A DNA stretch of 64,000 bases from Roseateles depolymerans. GTDB taxonomy: Bacteria; Pseudomonadota; Gammaproteobacteria; Burkholderiales; Burkholderiaceae_C. Location: positions 1 through 64,000 of the forward strand of contig QFOD01000005.1 of assembly GCA_003241055.1 (NCBI GenBank), written 5' to 3'. Numbering within the stretch: position 1 is the stretch's first letter; each line of letters starts with the position of its first letter. The notes under the pieces are model-generated. The model was not told where the DNA came from and searched no databases. It worked only from the letters and a program-made list of their open reading frames with translations. Positions 34,463 to 43,594 of the stretch are shown here, piece after piece. The translations under genes and the position numbers were made by a program.

Positions 34463-34477
34463 GCCCCCTCGGGGGGC
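34463..34477. repeat. Intergenic hairpin of the CCCCCTCGGGGG type
   Basis: GCCCCC (34463-34468) and GGGGGC (34472-34477) flank TCG. Similar CCCCCTCGGGGGG words are scattered between genes in many Burkholderiales genomes, from general knowledge. The region lies between birA and the SET gene. It may act as a terminator-like stem but lacks a T-run. Confidence 0.4.
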
Positions 34478-34498
34478 TGGCGCAGCCAGTAGGGGGGG

Positions 34499-34960
34499 TC
34501 ATCGTTTAGGCGCCAGCATGGTGCCCCGGCAGGTGGCCGCGCCGCACCAGCAGGCGAACTGCTTCTTGACCTTGGCGGTGTGGCGCTCGTCCAGCACCAG
34601 GCCGTAGTCGTAGAACAGTTCTTCGCCGGGGGCCAGGTCGCGCAGGGCGTTGATGTAGACGCGCCCGTCCACCTCCTCGGCCTCGCAGTTGGGCTCGCAG
34701 GCGTGGTTGATCCAGCGCGCGTCGTTGCCGCCGTGCAGCGCATCGATCACCTGGCCGGTGTCCAGGTGGAAATAGAAGGTGTGGTTGGGCTGGCTGGGGT
34801 CGTGCGGGTGACGGCGCAGCGCCTCGTCCCAGGAAATCCGTTCGCCGGTGTACTCGATGATGCGGGCACCCGCCGGAATGGCCGCCGCGGCGTAGACGCC
34901 ACGGCCATGCACGCCGGAATCACGAACCTCGATCTTGCGGCGGGGGTTTTTAGGCGGCAT
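34499..34960 (-). CDS. SET-domain protein-lysine methyltransferase with post-SET zinc motif
   Basis: The 153-residue protein is nearly all SET domain. It has RDSGVHGRGVYAAAAIPAGARIIEYTGE at 13-40, RWINHACEPNCEAE (82-95, the knot motif that binds S-adenosylmethionine) and GEELFYDYG with Y118. A post-SET CWCGAATCRG follows, in which C137, C139 and C144 with C92 can bind zinc. These are eukaryotic-type features found in a minority of bacteria. Lysine methylation of a protein is the expected activity; the target is unknown. It diverges from topB. Confidence 0.9.
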   Translation of the reverse strand: MPPKNPRRKIEVRDSGVHGRGVYAAAAIPAGARIIEYTGERISWDEALRRHPHDPSQPNHTFYFHLDTGQVIDALHGGNDARWINHACEPNCEAEEVDGRVYINALRDLAPGEELFYDYGLVLDERHTAKVKKQFACWCGAATCRGTMLAPKR

Positions 34961-35076
34961 CGGCGCTGTGGTACGGTGATTTCATGGGTGCGCGCGTGCG
35001 TGTGCGTGCGCGAGGCCCGGATTGTAGGCAGGCCCATCCCGGGTCCGGCCTAGGGAAGTCGAAGAGAAATCCAGAG

Positions 35077-37665
35077 ATGAGCAAGACCCTGATCATTGCC
35101 GAGAAGCCCTCAGTCGCCCAGGACATCGTCCGTGCGCTGACCCCGCAGGCAGGCAAGTTCGACAAGCAGGACGACTACTTCGAGAACGAGCAGTACGTGG
35201 TGAGCTCCGCCGTGGGCCACCTGGTGGAGATCGCTGCGCCCGAGGAATACGACGTCAAGCGCGGCAAGTGGAGCTTTGCCCACCTGCCGGTGATCCCGCC
35301 GCATTTCGACCTCAACCCCATCGACAAGAACAAGGGCCGGCTCAATGCGCTGGTCAAGCTGATTCGCCGCAAGGATGTGACGGCCCTCATCAACGCCTGT
35401 GACGCGGGCCGCGAGGGTGAGCTGATCTTCCGTCTGATCGAGCAGTACGCGACGCCCGCCAAGGGGCCGCTGAACAAGCCCATCCAGCGGCTGTGGCTGC
35501 AGTCCATGACGCCGGCCGCCATCCGCGAGGGCTTCGAGAAGCTGCGCAGCGACCAGCAGATGCTGCCGCTGGCGGATGCGGCGCGCTGCCGCTCCGAGGC
35601 CGACTGGCTGGTGGGCATCAACGGCACGCGGGCCATGACGGCCTTCAACTCGCGCGACGGCGGCTTCTTCCTGACCACGGTCGGCCGGGTGCAGACGCCC
35701 ACGCTGTCCATCGTCGTGGAGCGCGAGGAGAAGATCCGCAAGCACGTGGCGCGGGACTACTGGGAGCTGCGGGCCAGCTTCGATGCGCAGGCAGGCCAGT
35801 ACGAGGGCAAGTGGTTCGACCCGGCCTGGAAGAAGAACGACGACGCCGAGCGCCGCGCCGACCGGCTGTGGAACGCGGCCGACGCCGAGACCATCGCCAA
35901 GGCGGTGCTGGGCCAGCCGGCCCAGGTCAGCGAGGAGAGCAAGCCCAGCACCACCAGCTGCGGCGCGCTGTACGACCTGACCACGCTGCAGCGCGAGGCC
36001 AACTCGCGCTTTGGCTTCTCGGCCAAGACCACCCTGTCGCTGGCCCAGGCGCTGTATGAAAAGCACAAGGTGCTGACCTACCCGCGGACGGACTCGCGCT
36101 ACCTGCCCGAGGACTACGTGGCGGTCGCCAAGGACACGGCCAAGATGCTGGCCACCGACGACCTGCCCGGCCCGCTGGCCGTGCTGTCCCAGCATGCGGC
36201 CAAGGCGCTGAAGGAGGGCTACATCAAGCCCACCAAGAAGGTGTTCGACAACGCCAAGGTGTCGGATCACTTTGCGATCATCCCGACGCTGCAGGCGCCG
36301 CGCAGCCTCACCGAGGCCGAGGCCAAGCTCTACGACATGGTCGTGAAGCGCTTCCTGGGCGTGTTCTTCCCGCCGGCCGAGTTCCTGGTCACGACCCGCA
36401 TCAGCAAGGTCGAGGCTGCCGGCAGGACGCATCACTTCCAGACCAACGGCAAGGTGCTGGTCAAGCCGGGCTGGCTGGCCGTCTACGGCAAGGACGTGGA
36501 CGACGAGGACGCCAACCTCGTGCCGGTGCAGCCGGGTGAGGTGGTGCGCACCGAGAGCGTGGACGTGAAGGCGCTGCAGACCAAGCCGCCGGCGCGCTAC
36601 ACCGAAGCGACGCTGCTGTCGGCCATGGAAGGCGCGGGCAAGCTGGTCGACGACGAGGAACTGCGCGAGGCCATGGCCGAGAAGGGCCTGGGCACGCCGG
36701 CCACGCGCGCCGCCACCATCGAAGGCCTGATCACCGAGAAGTACATGCTGCGCGACGGCCGCGAGCTGATCCCGACGGCCAAGGCCTTCCAGCTGATGAC
36801 GCTGCTGCGCGGCCTCGACGTGGAAGACCTGACCAAGCCCGAGCTCACCGGCAACTGGGAGCACAAGCTGGCCGAGATGGAAAAGGGCCGCCTGAGCCGC
36901 GCGCAGTTCATGGGCGAGATCGCGGCCATGACCGAGAAGATGGTCGCCAAGGCCAAGGGCTACGACCGCGACACCATCCCGGGCGACTACGCGACGCTGA
37001 AGACGCCATGCCCCAAGTGCGGCGGCGTGGTCAAGGAGAACTACCGCCGCTTCACCTGCACCGGCAAGAGCGGGTCGGGTGACGACGCCTGCGGCTTCTC
37101 CATCGGCAAGATCCCGGGCGGTCGCAGCTTCGAGCTGGACGAGGTGGAGACCTTCCTGGCGCACAAGAAGATCGGCCCGCTGGAGGGCTTCCGCTCCAAG
37201 GCCGGCTGGCCCTTCACGGCCGAGCTGGCGCTGGTGTTCGATGACGAGATCCAGAACTGGAAGCTGGAGTTCGACTTCGGCGAGGACGCCAAGAAGGCTG
37301 AAAGCGACGGCGAGCCGGTGGACTTCTCCGGCCAGACCTCGCTGGGCGCCTGCCCCAAGTGCCAGGGCCATGTGTACGAGCACGGCAGCAACTACGTGTG
37401 CGAGCACTCGGTCGGCGAGAAGACCACCTGCGACTTCAAGACCGGCAAGGTCATCCTGACCCAGCCCATCGAGCCGGCCCAGGTGGGCAAGCTGCTGGCG
37501 CAGGGCAAGACCGATCTGCTGGAGAACTTCGTCTCCAACAAGACGCGGCGCAAGTTCAAGGCCTTCCTGGCCTACGACAAGAAGGAAGGCAAGGTGGTCT
37601 TCGAGTTCGAACCCCGCGCCGCCAAGGCACCCGCCAAGAAGGCGCCTGCCCGCAAGAAGGCCTGA
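35077..37665 (+). CDS. topB: DNA topoisomerase III
   Basis: The 862-residue type IA topoisomerase resolves single-stranded crossings and decatenates replication intermediates. It has a Toprim domain with E8 (IAEKPSVA) and the NACDAGREGELIF acidic motif, and the catalytic Tyr335 in LTYPRTDSRYLP. Two C-terminal cysteine clusters follow: CPKCGG from C645, and CPKCQGHVYEHGSNYVCEHS near 760. A Lys/Ala-rich basic tail closes the protein. The start at 35077 was chosen because MSKTLIIAEKPSVA is the invariant N-terminus. The preceding 31 in-frame codons are not conserved in kind. Confidence 0.96.
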   Translation: MSKTLIIAEKPSVAQDIVRALTPQAGKFDKQDDYFENEQYVVSSAVGHLVEIAAPEEYDVKRGKWSFAHLPVIPPHFDLNPIDKNKGRLNALVKLIRRKDVTALINACDAGREGELIFRLIEQYATPAKGPLNKPIQRLWLQSMTPAAIREGFEKLRSDQQMLPLADAARCRSEADWLVGINGTRAMTAFNSRDGGFFLTTVGRVQTPTLSIVVEREEKIRKHVARDYWELRASFDAQAGQYEGKWFDPAWKKNDDAERRADRLWNAADAETIAKAVLGQPAQVSEESKPSTTSCGALYDLTTLQREANSRFGFSAKTTLSLAQALYEKHKVLTYPRTDSRYLPEDYVAVAKDTAKMLATDDLPGPLAVLSQHAAKALKEGYIKPTKKVFDNAKVSDHFAIIPTLQAPRSLTEAEAKLYDMVVKRFLGVFFPPAEFLVTTRISKVEAAGRTHHFQTNGKVLVKPGWLAVYGKDVDDEDANLVPVQPGEVVRTESVDVKALQTKPPARYTEATLLSAMEGAGKLVDDEELREAMAEKGLGTPATRAATIEGLITEKYMLRDGRELIPTAKAFQLMTLLRGLDVEDLTKPELTGNWEHKLAEMEKGRLSRAQFMGEIAAMTEKMVAKAKGYDRDTIPGDYATLKTPCPKCGGVVKENYRRFTCTGKSGSGDDACGFSIGKIPGGRSFELDEVETFLAHKKIGPLEGFRSKAGWPFTAELALVFDDEIQNWKLEFDFGEDAKKAESDGEPVDFSGQTSLGACPKCQGHVYEHGSNYVCEHSVGEKTTCDFKTGKVILTQPIEPAQVGKLLAQGKTDLLENFVSNKTRRKFKAFLAYDKKEGKVVFEFEPRAAKAPAKKAPARKKA

Positions 37666-37669
37666 TGCC

Positions 37670-37744
37670 ATGACGCCCCTGAGCACCTTGCGCCCCCTGT
37701 CCCTGCTGCCCGTGTTGCCGGGACGCTCGGGCGGGATCCGATGA
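37670..37744 (+). CDS. Possible 24-residue peptide between topB and the sensor kinase
   Basis: ATG 37670 opens a 24-codon frame whose TGA overlaps the ATG of the kinase gene (ATGA). It encodes a Leu/Pro-rich peptide ending in PGRSGGIR. There is no recognisable Shine-Dalgarno sequence. Translation through it could help ribosomes reach the kinase start. It may equally be chance. Confidence 0.2.
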   Translation: MTPLSTLRPLSLLPVLPGRSGGIR

Positions 37745-39603
37745 GACTCGGCCTCCAGGCCCGGCTGATGGCGGGACTGCTGGCAGCGACATCGCTGCTG
37801 GTGGTGCTGATCGGCTGGTGGTGGATCGCGCTGGAGCGCCAGGCCCTCAACGAGGCGCTGGAGCAGCGCGAGGCGCGCATGGTCAGCCTGATCCAGCGCG
37901 GCTTCGCCGGCCCGATCTGGAACCTGGATCAGGTGGCGATCGAGAACCTGCTCGATGCCGTGATGGCCGACCCGGAGGTGCAGTCGCTGGAGCTCAAGGG
38001 GCTGGGGCTGCGTGGCGGGCAGACCCGGCGCGAGCGCTCCTCGGCGGCGCTGGCGCCGACGCGGCGCGAGTTCGCCATCACCTATCAGCCGGCCGTGGAT
38101 GCGCCGGGCACCCAGGTCGCGCAGGCCGAGCTGGTCTACACCCGCGAGCTGGTGCAGGAGCAGGTGGAACGTTCGCGGCGCTTCGTCATCCTGCTGCTGC
38201 TGGCCGTGGTGGCGGCCGTGGTCGTCAGCAGCTATCTGATGGTGCACTGGCTGGTGCGCCGGCCGGTGGCGCGGCTGGGCAGCCTGGCACAGCGCGTGGC
38301 CGAGGGCGACCTCGGCGCACAGATGCCGGTGGAGCGGCGCGACGAGATCGGCGAGCTCACCGGTCGCTTCAATGCGATGAGCCTGAAGCTGCGTGCGGCG
38401 GCCGATCAGGTGCAGCAGTCCTCCGACGGTCTGCGCCAGAGCGAGCAGCGCTACCGCAGCCTGTTCGAGAACGCCACCGAAGGCATCTTCCAGACCGACC
38501 ATCACGGCCGCGTGCTGCGCATGAACCGGGCCTTCACGCAGCTGCTGGGCCTGTCGCCCCAGTTGAGCCCGGCCGGCAAGCGGCTGCGCGAGCTGATCGG
38601 CCTGGGCCGGCCCGACCTGCTGCGCGTGATGAAGGTGATGCGCGACCAGGGCAAGATCCAGCAGGCCCAGCTGCGGCTGCAGGGCGCCGATGGCCGCGTG
38701 ATCTGGGTGGAGCTCAGCGCGCACTGGGTGGAGGCCGATGGTGAAGCCGGCCGCCGGCGCGTGGAGGGCATGGTCAGCGACATCTCGGCCCGCCGCGAAG
38801 CGGAGGCCGAGCTGACCCGCCATCGCGAGCATCTGGAGGATCTGGTGGCCGACCGCACCGCCGAGCTCAGCGAGGCCAAGCTCAAGGCCGAGGCCGCCAA
38901 CCAGGCCAAGGGGCGCTTCCTGGCGACCATGAGCCACGAGTTCCGCACGCCGCTCAATGCCATCCTGGGCTTCGCGCAGCTGCTGCAGATGGACGCCAGC
39001 ATCGCCGACGGCCCGCAGGCCAAGCTGCAGCTGATCCGCGACTCCGGCCAGCATCTGCTGGAGCTGATCAGCGATGTGCTGGACATGGCCAGCATCGAGG
39101 CCGGCAAGGTCGTCATCAAGGCCTCGCTGGTGGACCTGCGCGCGCTGCTGGACATGGCCAGCGACAGCGTGCGGCTGCGTGCCGAGCAGAAGGGGCTGAG
39201 CTACCGGCTCTTCATCGATGGCCGGCTGCCGCACCAGGTGGTGGCCGATGGCCAGCGTCTGCGCCAGGTCTTGCTCAACCTGCTGTCCAACGCGGTGAAG
39301 TTCACCGACAGCGGCGAGGTCAGCCTGTCGGCCCAGCTGCTGGACGAGGAAACCGCCCGCGTGCGGGTGCGTTTCGAGGTGCTGGACAGCGGCATCGGCA
39401 TGACGGCCGAGCAGCAGGCGCGGCTGTTCCAGGCCTTCGAGCAGGTCTCGGATTCGTCCCGCCACCTGGGCGGTACCGGCCTGGGCCTGTCCATCAGCCA
39501 GCAGCTGGTGCGCCTGATGGGCGGCCAGATCGAGGTGCACAGCCAGGCCGGCGAGGGCAGTTGCTTCGCGTTCGAGCTGTGGCTGCCGCGGGCCGGCGTC
39601 TGA
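37741..39603 (+). CDS. Membrane sensor histidine kinase (HAMP-PAS-HisKA-HATPase)
   Basis: The 620-residue kinase has helix 1 (10-29), a periplasmic loop of about 115 residues, helix 2 (148-166) and a HAMP domain (about 168-222). A PAS domain (235-350, beginning YRSLFENATEGIFQTD) and a coiled coil follow. The phosphoacceptor is H399 in MSHEFRTPLN; the ATPase boxes are LLSNAVKFTD, DSGIGM and GGTGLGLSI. It has no receiver domain and no response-regulator gene beside it, so it is an orphan that must act on a distant partner. The signal is unknown. Confidence 0.93.
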   Translation: MRLGLQARLMAGLLAATSLLVVLIGWWWIALERQALNEALEQREARMVSLIQRGFAGPIWNLDQVAIENLLDAVMADPEVQSLELKGLGLRGGQTRRERSSAALAPTRREFAITYQPAVDAPGTQVAQAELVYTRELVQEQVERSRRFVILLLLAVVAAVVVSSYLMVHWLVRRPVARLGSLAQRVAEGDLGAQMPVERRDEIGELTGRFNAMSLKLRAAADQVQQSSDGLRQSEQRYRSLFENATEGIFQTDHHGRVLRMNRAFTQLLGLSPQLSPAGKRLRELIGLGRPDLLRVMKVMRDQGKIQQAQLRLQGADGRVIWVELSAHWVEADGEAGRRRVEGMVSDISARREAEAELTRHREHLEDLVADRTAELSEAKLKAEAANQAKGRFLATMSHEFRTPLNAILGFAQLLQMDASIADGPQAKLQLIRDSGQHLLELISDVLDMASIEAGKVVIKASLVDLRALLDMASDSVRLRAEQKGLSYRLFIDGRLPHQVVADGQRLRQVLLNLLSNAVKFTDSGEVSLSAQLLDEETARVRVRFEVLDSGIGMTAEQQARLFQAFEQVSDSSRHLGGTGLGLSISQQLVRLMGGQIEVHSQAGEGSCFAFELWLPRAGV

Positions 39604-39616
39604 GCGGAGTCGTCGC

Positions 39617-40600
39617 GTGAGCTGGGCGGTTGCGGCCAAGCTGCTGGCCATCCTGATCGCGGTGGCGATCGGCTGGGTGGTCGGGCGCATGCGCTGGCTG
39701 GGCCACGCGGCCGAGGGCAGCGAGGGCGACCCGGCGCGGGTGCTGGCCAACTCGGCCTACTACATCTTCGTGCCGGCGCTGCTGTTCCGCACCACGGCGC
39801 GGCTGGACACGGCCCATGTGCCCTGGTCGCTGCTGGCGGCCTTCTTCCTGCCGGTGCTGCTGCTGGTCGGGGCCTTCTACCTCTGGCAGCGCTGGGCCCG
39901 CCGGGACGGCGAGGCCGCGGCCGTGCCCAGCGTGAAGGCCATCACCGCGGGCTTCGGCAACACGCTGCAGGTGGGGGTGCCGGTGGCGGCCGGCGTGTTC
40001 GGCGAGCAGGGCCTGGCCATCCACATCGCCGTGGTCAGCCTGCATTCGCTGACCATCCTGACCCTGCTGACCCTGCTGGTGGAGCTCGACATCGCGCGCG
40101 AGAACCCGGGCGGTTCGCTGTGGCGCACGCTGGCGCAGACCGTGCGCAACACCGTCATCCATCCGGTGGTGCTGCCGGTGCTGTGCGGCCTGGCCTGGAA
40201 TCTCACCGGCTGGCCGCTGCCAGCCGTGGCGGACGAGGTGCTGCAGACCCTGGGCACCGCCGTTGTGCCGCTGTGCCTGACGCTGATCGGCATGTCGCTG
40301 GCCTATTACGGCTGGCCGCGCACCTGGCGCGGGCTGTCCAGCCTGCTGGTGTTCAAGCTGCTGCTGCTGCCGGGGCTGCTGCTCGTCATCGTGCACTGGG
40401 GCCTGGGCCTGCAGGGCCTGCCGCTGGCGGTGCTGGTGATGCTGGCGGCATTGCCCACGGGCTCGAACGCGCTGATCTTCGCGCAGCGCTATCACGCGAT
40501 GCAGCCCGAGGTGACGGCGGCCACTGTGCTGTCCACCATCCTCTATGTCGGCACCGCACCGCTGTGGCTGTGGCTGCTGAGCTGGCTGTCGCCCTGGTGA
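39617..40600 (+). CDS. AEC-family transporter
   Basis: The 327-residue protein has ten hydrophobic segments. The C-terminal half carries LPTGSNALIFAQRY, typical of the auxin-efflux-carrier-like family (for example malonate or amino-acid exporters). The start is GTG, 14 bp after the kinase stop, suggesting co-transcription. The substrate is unknown. Confidence 0.85.
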   Translation: MSWAVAAKLLAILIAVAIGWVVGRMRWLGHAAEGSEGDPARVLANSAYYIFVPALLFRTTARLDTAHVPWSLLAAFFLPVLLLVGAFYLWQRWARRDGEAAAVPSVKAITAGFGNTLQVGVPVAAGVFGEQGLAIHIAVVSLHSLTILTLLTLLVELDIARENPGGSLWRTLAQTVRNTVIHPVVLPVLCGLAWNLTGWPLPAVADEVLQTLGTAVVPLCLTLIGMSLAYYGWPRTWRGLSSLLVFKLLLLPGLLLVIVHWGLGLQGLPLAVLVMLAALPTGSNALIFAQRYHAMQPEVTAATVLSTILYVGTAPLWLWLLSWLSPW

Positions 40601-40694
40601 GCGACAGCCGTTCGCCGGAGCAATGACTCCCGGCACTTCTGCGGGTGAGCGCCAGGCCGCCCAATCGCTTCATTTACGTCCAGCCGTACCTGCC

Positions 40695-43538
40695 ATGAAC
40701 CGTCCTGCTCCACGCCGCCTTGTCGCCCTGCTCACCCTGGTCGGGGCGCTGTCGCTGCCCGCCATCGCTGCTGCGGCGCCGGCGGCACCAGTGACCGGTG
40801 CGGTCAGCACCGCTGCGGGCCAGCTGGCGATACGGCTGGACAAGATCACGCTGGACAACGGCTTCGAGGTCATTCTGGTGGAGGACCACCGGCTGCCGCT
40901 GGTGGCCTTCAATCTGTGGGTGCATGCCGGCCCGCGCAACGAGGCGGCCGGGCAGACGGGCTTCGCCCACCTGTTCGAGCACCTGATGTTCGCCGGCAGC
41001 CGCCATGTGCCGCGCGGCGAGTTCGACAAATACATCGATGCGGCCGGGGGCACCGACAGCAACGGCTCCACCAACTTCGACCGCACCAACTACTTCTTCA
41101 CGCTGCCGTCCAACCAGCTGGAGCTGGGCCTGTGGCTGAAGTCGGACATGCTGGGCTGGATGATTGACGAGGTCGATTCCGTGGCGCTGGCCAACCAGCA
41201 GGACGTGGTGCGCAACGAGCGCCGCCAGAGCTTCGAGAACCGCCCCTACGGCATCGCCGAGGAGGCGCTCTATCAGGCGCTGTATCCGGCGGGCCACCCC
41301 TACCGGGCCGCGGTGATCGGCTCGCATGCCGACATCCAGAGCATCCAGCTCAAGGACGTGAAGGACTTCGCCCGCACCTACTACCGGCCCAACAACGCCA
41401 CGCTGGTGCTGGCCGGCGACTTCGACCCCAAGCAGGCCAAGGCGCTGGTGCAGAAGTACTTCAGCTCGCTGAAGGCGGGCCCCAAGCCCCCGGCGGTGAA
41501 GGTGGAGACGCCGCAGATCACGACCGAGCGCCGGGTCGTCGTGACCGACCGGGTCGAGCTCGAGCGGCTGGACATCGCCTGGCACACACCGCCCATGTTC
41601 GCGGCCGGCGATGCGGAGCTGGATATCGCCGCCCATGTGCTGGGCGGCGGCAAGGCCAGCCGGCTCTACGAGCTGCTGGTGCGCGACAAGCAACTGGCGC
41701 AGAGCGTGCAGGTCGGTCAGGACTCCATGTCGCTCAGCTCGGTGTTCAACATCGAGGTGGTCGCCCGGCCGGGTGCGTCGATGGACGAGATCGAGCGCCT
41801 GGTGGATGCCGAGCTGGCCCGCCTGGCCGCCGAGCCGCCCAGCGCCGGCGAGCTGGCCCAGGCACGCGCCAGCATCGAGACCCAGCTGCTGCAGCGCATG
41901 GAGAAGGTCACGACGCTGGCCGACCTGGTCAACCACTACAACCAGATGGCCGGCGACCCCGGCTTCGTCGGGCAAGACCTGACGCGTTACCGCAGTGTCA
42001 CGCCGGCCGCGGTCAGCGCCACGGTGGCACGCTGGCTGGGCAAGCAGGCCCGCGTCGTCGTGCTCGCGCGCCCGGGCGAGCAGGTGCTGCCGCCGGACGT
42101 GCCCACGCCGCCGCTGCCCACCCAGGCCGCCAAGGGCGAGCGCGAGTCGCTGAACGCGGCGGAGCCGTGGCGCAACAAGGCGCCGGCCGCCGCACGCGCC
42201 AAGCCGCTGACGCTGCCCGCGGCCCACAGCTTCACGCTGGCCAACGGGCTGACCGTCATCCATTCCCCCAAGCCGGGCCTGCCGCTGGTCAGCGCCAGCC
42301 TGGTGCTGCGCGCCGGCCAAGGCGCCAACCCGGCGCAGCAGTCGGGGCTGGCGGGCTTCGTCGCTGCGATGCTGCCCGAGGGCACGAGCAGCCGCAGTGC
42401 GCAGCAGATCGCCGAGGCCAGCGCCGCTGCCGGCATCACGCTGCAATCGGTGGCCGGTGGCGAAGGCGCGCAGATCGATTTCTCCGGCCTGAAATCCAGC
42501 GCCCGCCAGGGCCTGGAGCTGCTGGCCGACCTGGCCCTGCACCCCGCCTTTGCCCCCGCCGAGATCGAGCGGGTGCGGGCCCAACGCCTGGCCGCGCTGG
42601 CCCAGGGCCGCGAGCAGGCCGCGCTGGTGGCCAACCAGGTGGCCAACCGCGTCAGCTACGGCGACGGCCATCCGCTCGCGCTGCCGGCGCTGGGCACCGA
42701 AGCCGCGCTGAAGGCGGTGGACGCCGCTGCGCTGCGCGCCTTCTGGCAGGCGCACTACCGGCCCGAGCGGGCCGCGCTGGTGGTGGCCGGTGATCTTGGC
42801 GAGGCCGAGCTGCGGGCCCTGGTCGAGCCGCTGTTCGGCGGCTGGCATGGCGAGGGCGCCGCGGCGCCGGCCACCCCGCTGCCGCCGGCCCGGCCGGTGG
42901 CGGCCCGCACCGTGCTGGTGGACAAGCCCGGCGCGCCGCAGACGGCGCTGGCCATCGTGGCCCCCGGCCCGTTCGCGAGCGCGCCGGATGCGGCCGCCAT
43001 CGAGGTGATGAACGGCGCGCTGGGCGGCCTGTTCACCTCGCGCATCAACAACCAGCTGCGCGAGGTCAAGGGCTACACCTACGGCATCTACTCCGGCTTC
43101 ACGATGGGCCGCGAGCGCGGCCAGTTCGGCATCCGCGGCAGCGTGCGCACCGATGTGACCGGGCCGGCGCTGGCCGACATCGTCACCGAGGTCGCCGCAA
43201 TGCGGGCCAGGCCCATGGGCGCGGCCGAGCTGGGCCGGGTGCGCAATGCCGAGCTGCTGTCGCTGCCGGGCCGCTTCGACACCAATGCGGCCGTGGTGGG
43301 CGGCTACGCGGCCAACTGGGTGACGGGCCTGCCGCTGAGCGCCATCACCCGCGAGCCGGCGCGCCTGGCGGCGGTGACGGCAGCGGCGGCCCAGAAGGCC
43401 GCGCGGGCCCATGTGGACCCGGCGCAGCTCATCGTCGTGGCCGTGGGCGACAAGGCCAAGGTGCTGCCTCAGCTCAAGGCGCTGGGCCGTGAGGCGGTGG
43501 AACTGCGCGCTGCCGACGGCGAGGTCGTGAAACCTTGA
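40695..43538 (+). CDS. M16-family zinc metallopeptidase, two-domain, secreted
   Basis: The 947-residue protein has a signal peptide (cleavage in the AIAAAAPAAP region). The first M16 domain carries the inverted zinc motif HLFEH (H92, E95, H96), with the distal Glu expected in NRRQSFENRPYG. The second M16 domain begins SFTLANGLTVIHSPKPGLPLV and has GLAGFVAAMLPEGT where HxxEH would be, so it is the usual inactive partner. Such proteins form a clamshell that degrades peptides in the periplasm. The ATG at 40695 was preferred because it gives a proper signal peptide. Confidence 0.93.
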   Translation: MNRPAPRRLVALLTLVGALSLPAIAAAAPAAPVTGAVSTAAGQLAIRLDKITLDNGFEVILVEDHRLPLVAFNLWVHAGPRNEAAGQTGFAHLFEHLMFAGSRHVPRGEFDKYIDAAGGTDSNGSTNFDRTNYFFTLPSNQLELGLWLKSDMLGWMIDEVDSVALANQQDVVRNERRQSFENRPYGIAEEALYQALYPAGHPYRAAVIGSHADIQSIQLKDVKDFARTYYRPNNATLVLAGDFDPKQAKALVQKYFSSLKAGPKPPAVKVETPQITTERRVVVTDRVELERLDIAWHTPPMFAAGDAELDIAAHVLGGGKASRLYELLVRDKQLAQSVQVGQDSMSLSSVFNIEVVARPGASMDEIERLVDAELARLAAEPPSAGELAQARASIETQLLQRMEKVTTLADLVNHYNQMAGDPGFVGQDLTRYRSVTPAAVSATVARWLGKQARVVVLARPGEQVLPPDVPTPPLPTQAAKGERESLNAAEPWRNKAPAAARAKPLTLPAAHSFTLANGLTVIHSPKPGLPLVSASLVLRAGQGANPAQQSGLAGFVAAMLPEGTSSRSAQQIAEASAAAGITLQSVAGGEGAQIDFSGLKSSARQGLELLADLALHPAFAPAEIERVRAQRLAALAQGREQAALVANQVANRVSYGDGHPLALPALGTEAALKAVDAAALRAFWQAHYRPERAALVVAGDLGEAELRALVEPLFGGWHGEGAAAPATPLPPARPVAARTVLVDKPGAPQTALAIVAPGPFASAPDAAAIEVMNGALGGLFTSRINNQLREVKGYTYGIYSGFTMGRERGQFGIRGSVRTDVTGPALADIVTEVAAMRARPMGAAELGRVRNAELLSLPGRFDTNAAVVGGYAANWVTGLPLSAITREPARLAAVTAAAAQKAARAHVDPAQLIVVAVGDKAKVLPQLKALGREAVELRAADGEVVKP

Positions 43539-43582
43539 GAGGGGCTTCGCGCGGGCGCAAGGCGTGCCCGCGCGAGGGCGGC

Positions 43583-43588
43583 GACAAT
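43583..43588 (+). promoter_or_regulatory. -10-like GACAAT, 6 nt before the metH start
   Basis: GACAAT is separated by CGCGTC from ATG 43595. No Shine-Dalgarno sequence fits. It belongs to the leaderless-type group of this window. Confidence 0.35.
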
Positions 43589-43594
43589 CGCGTC

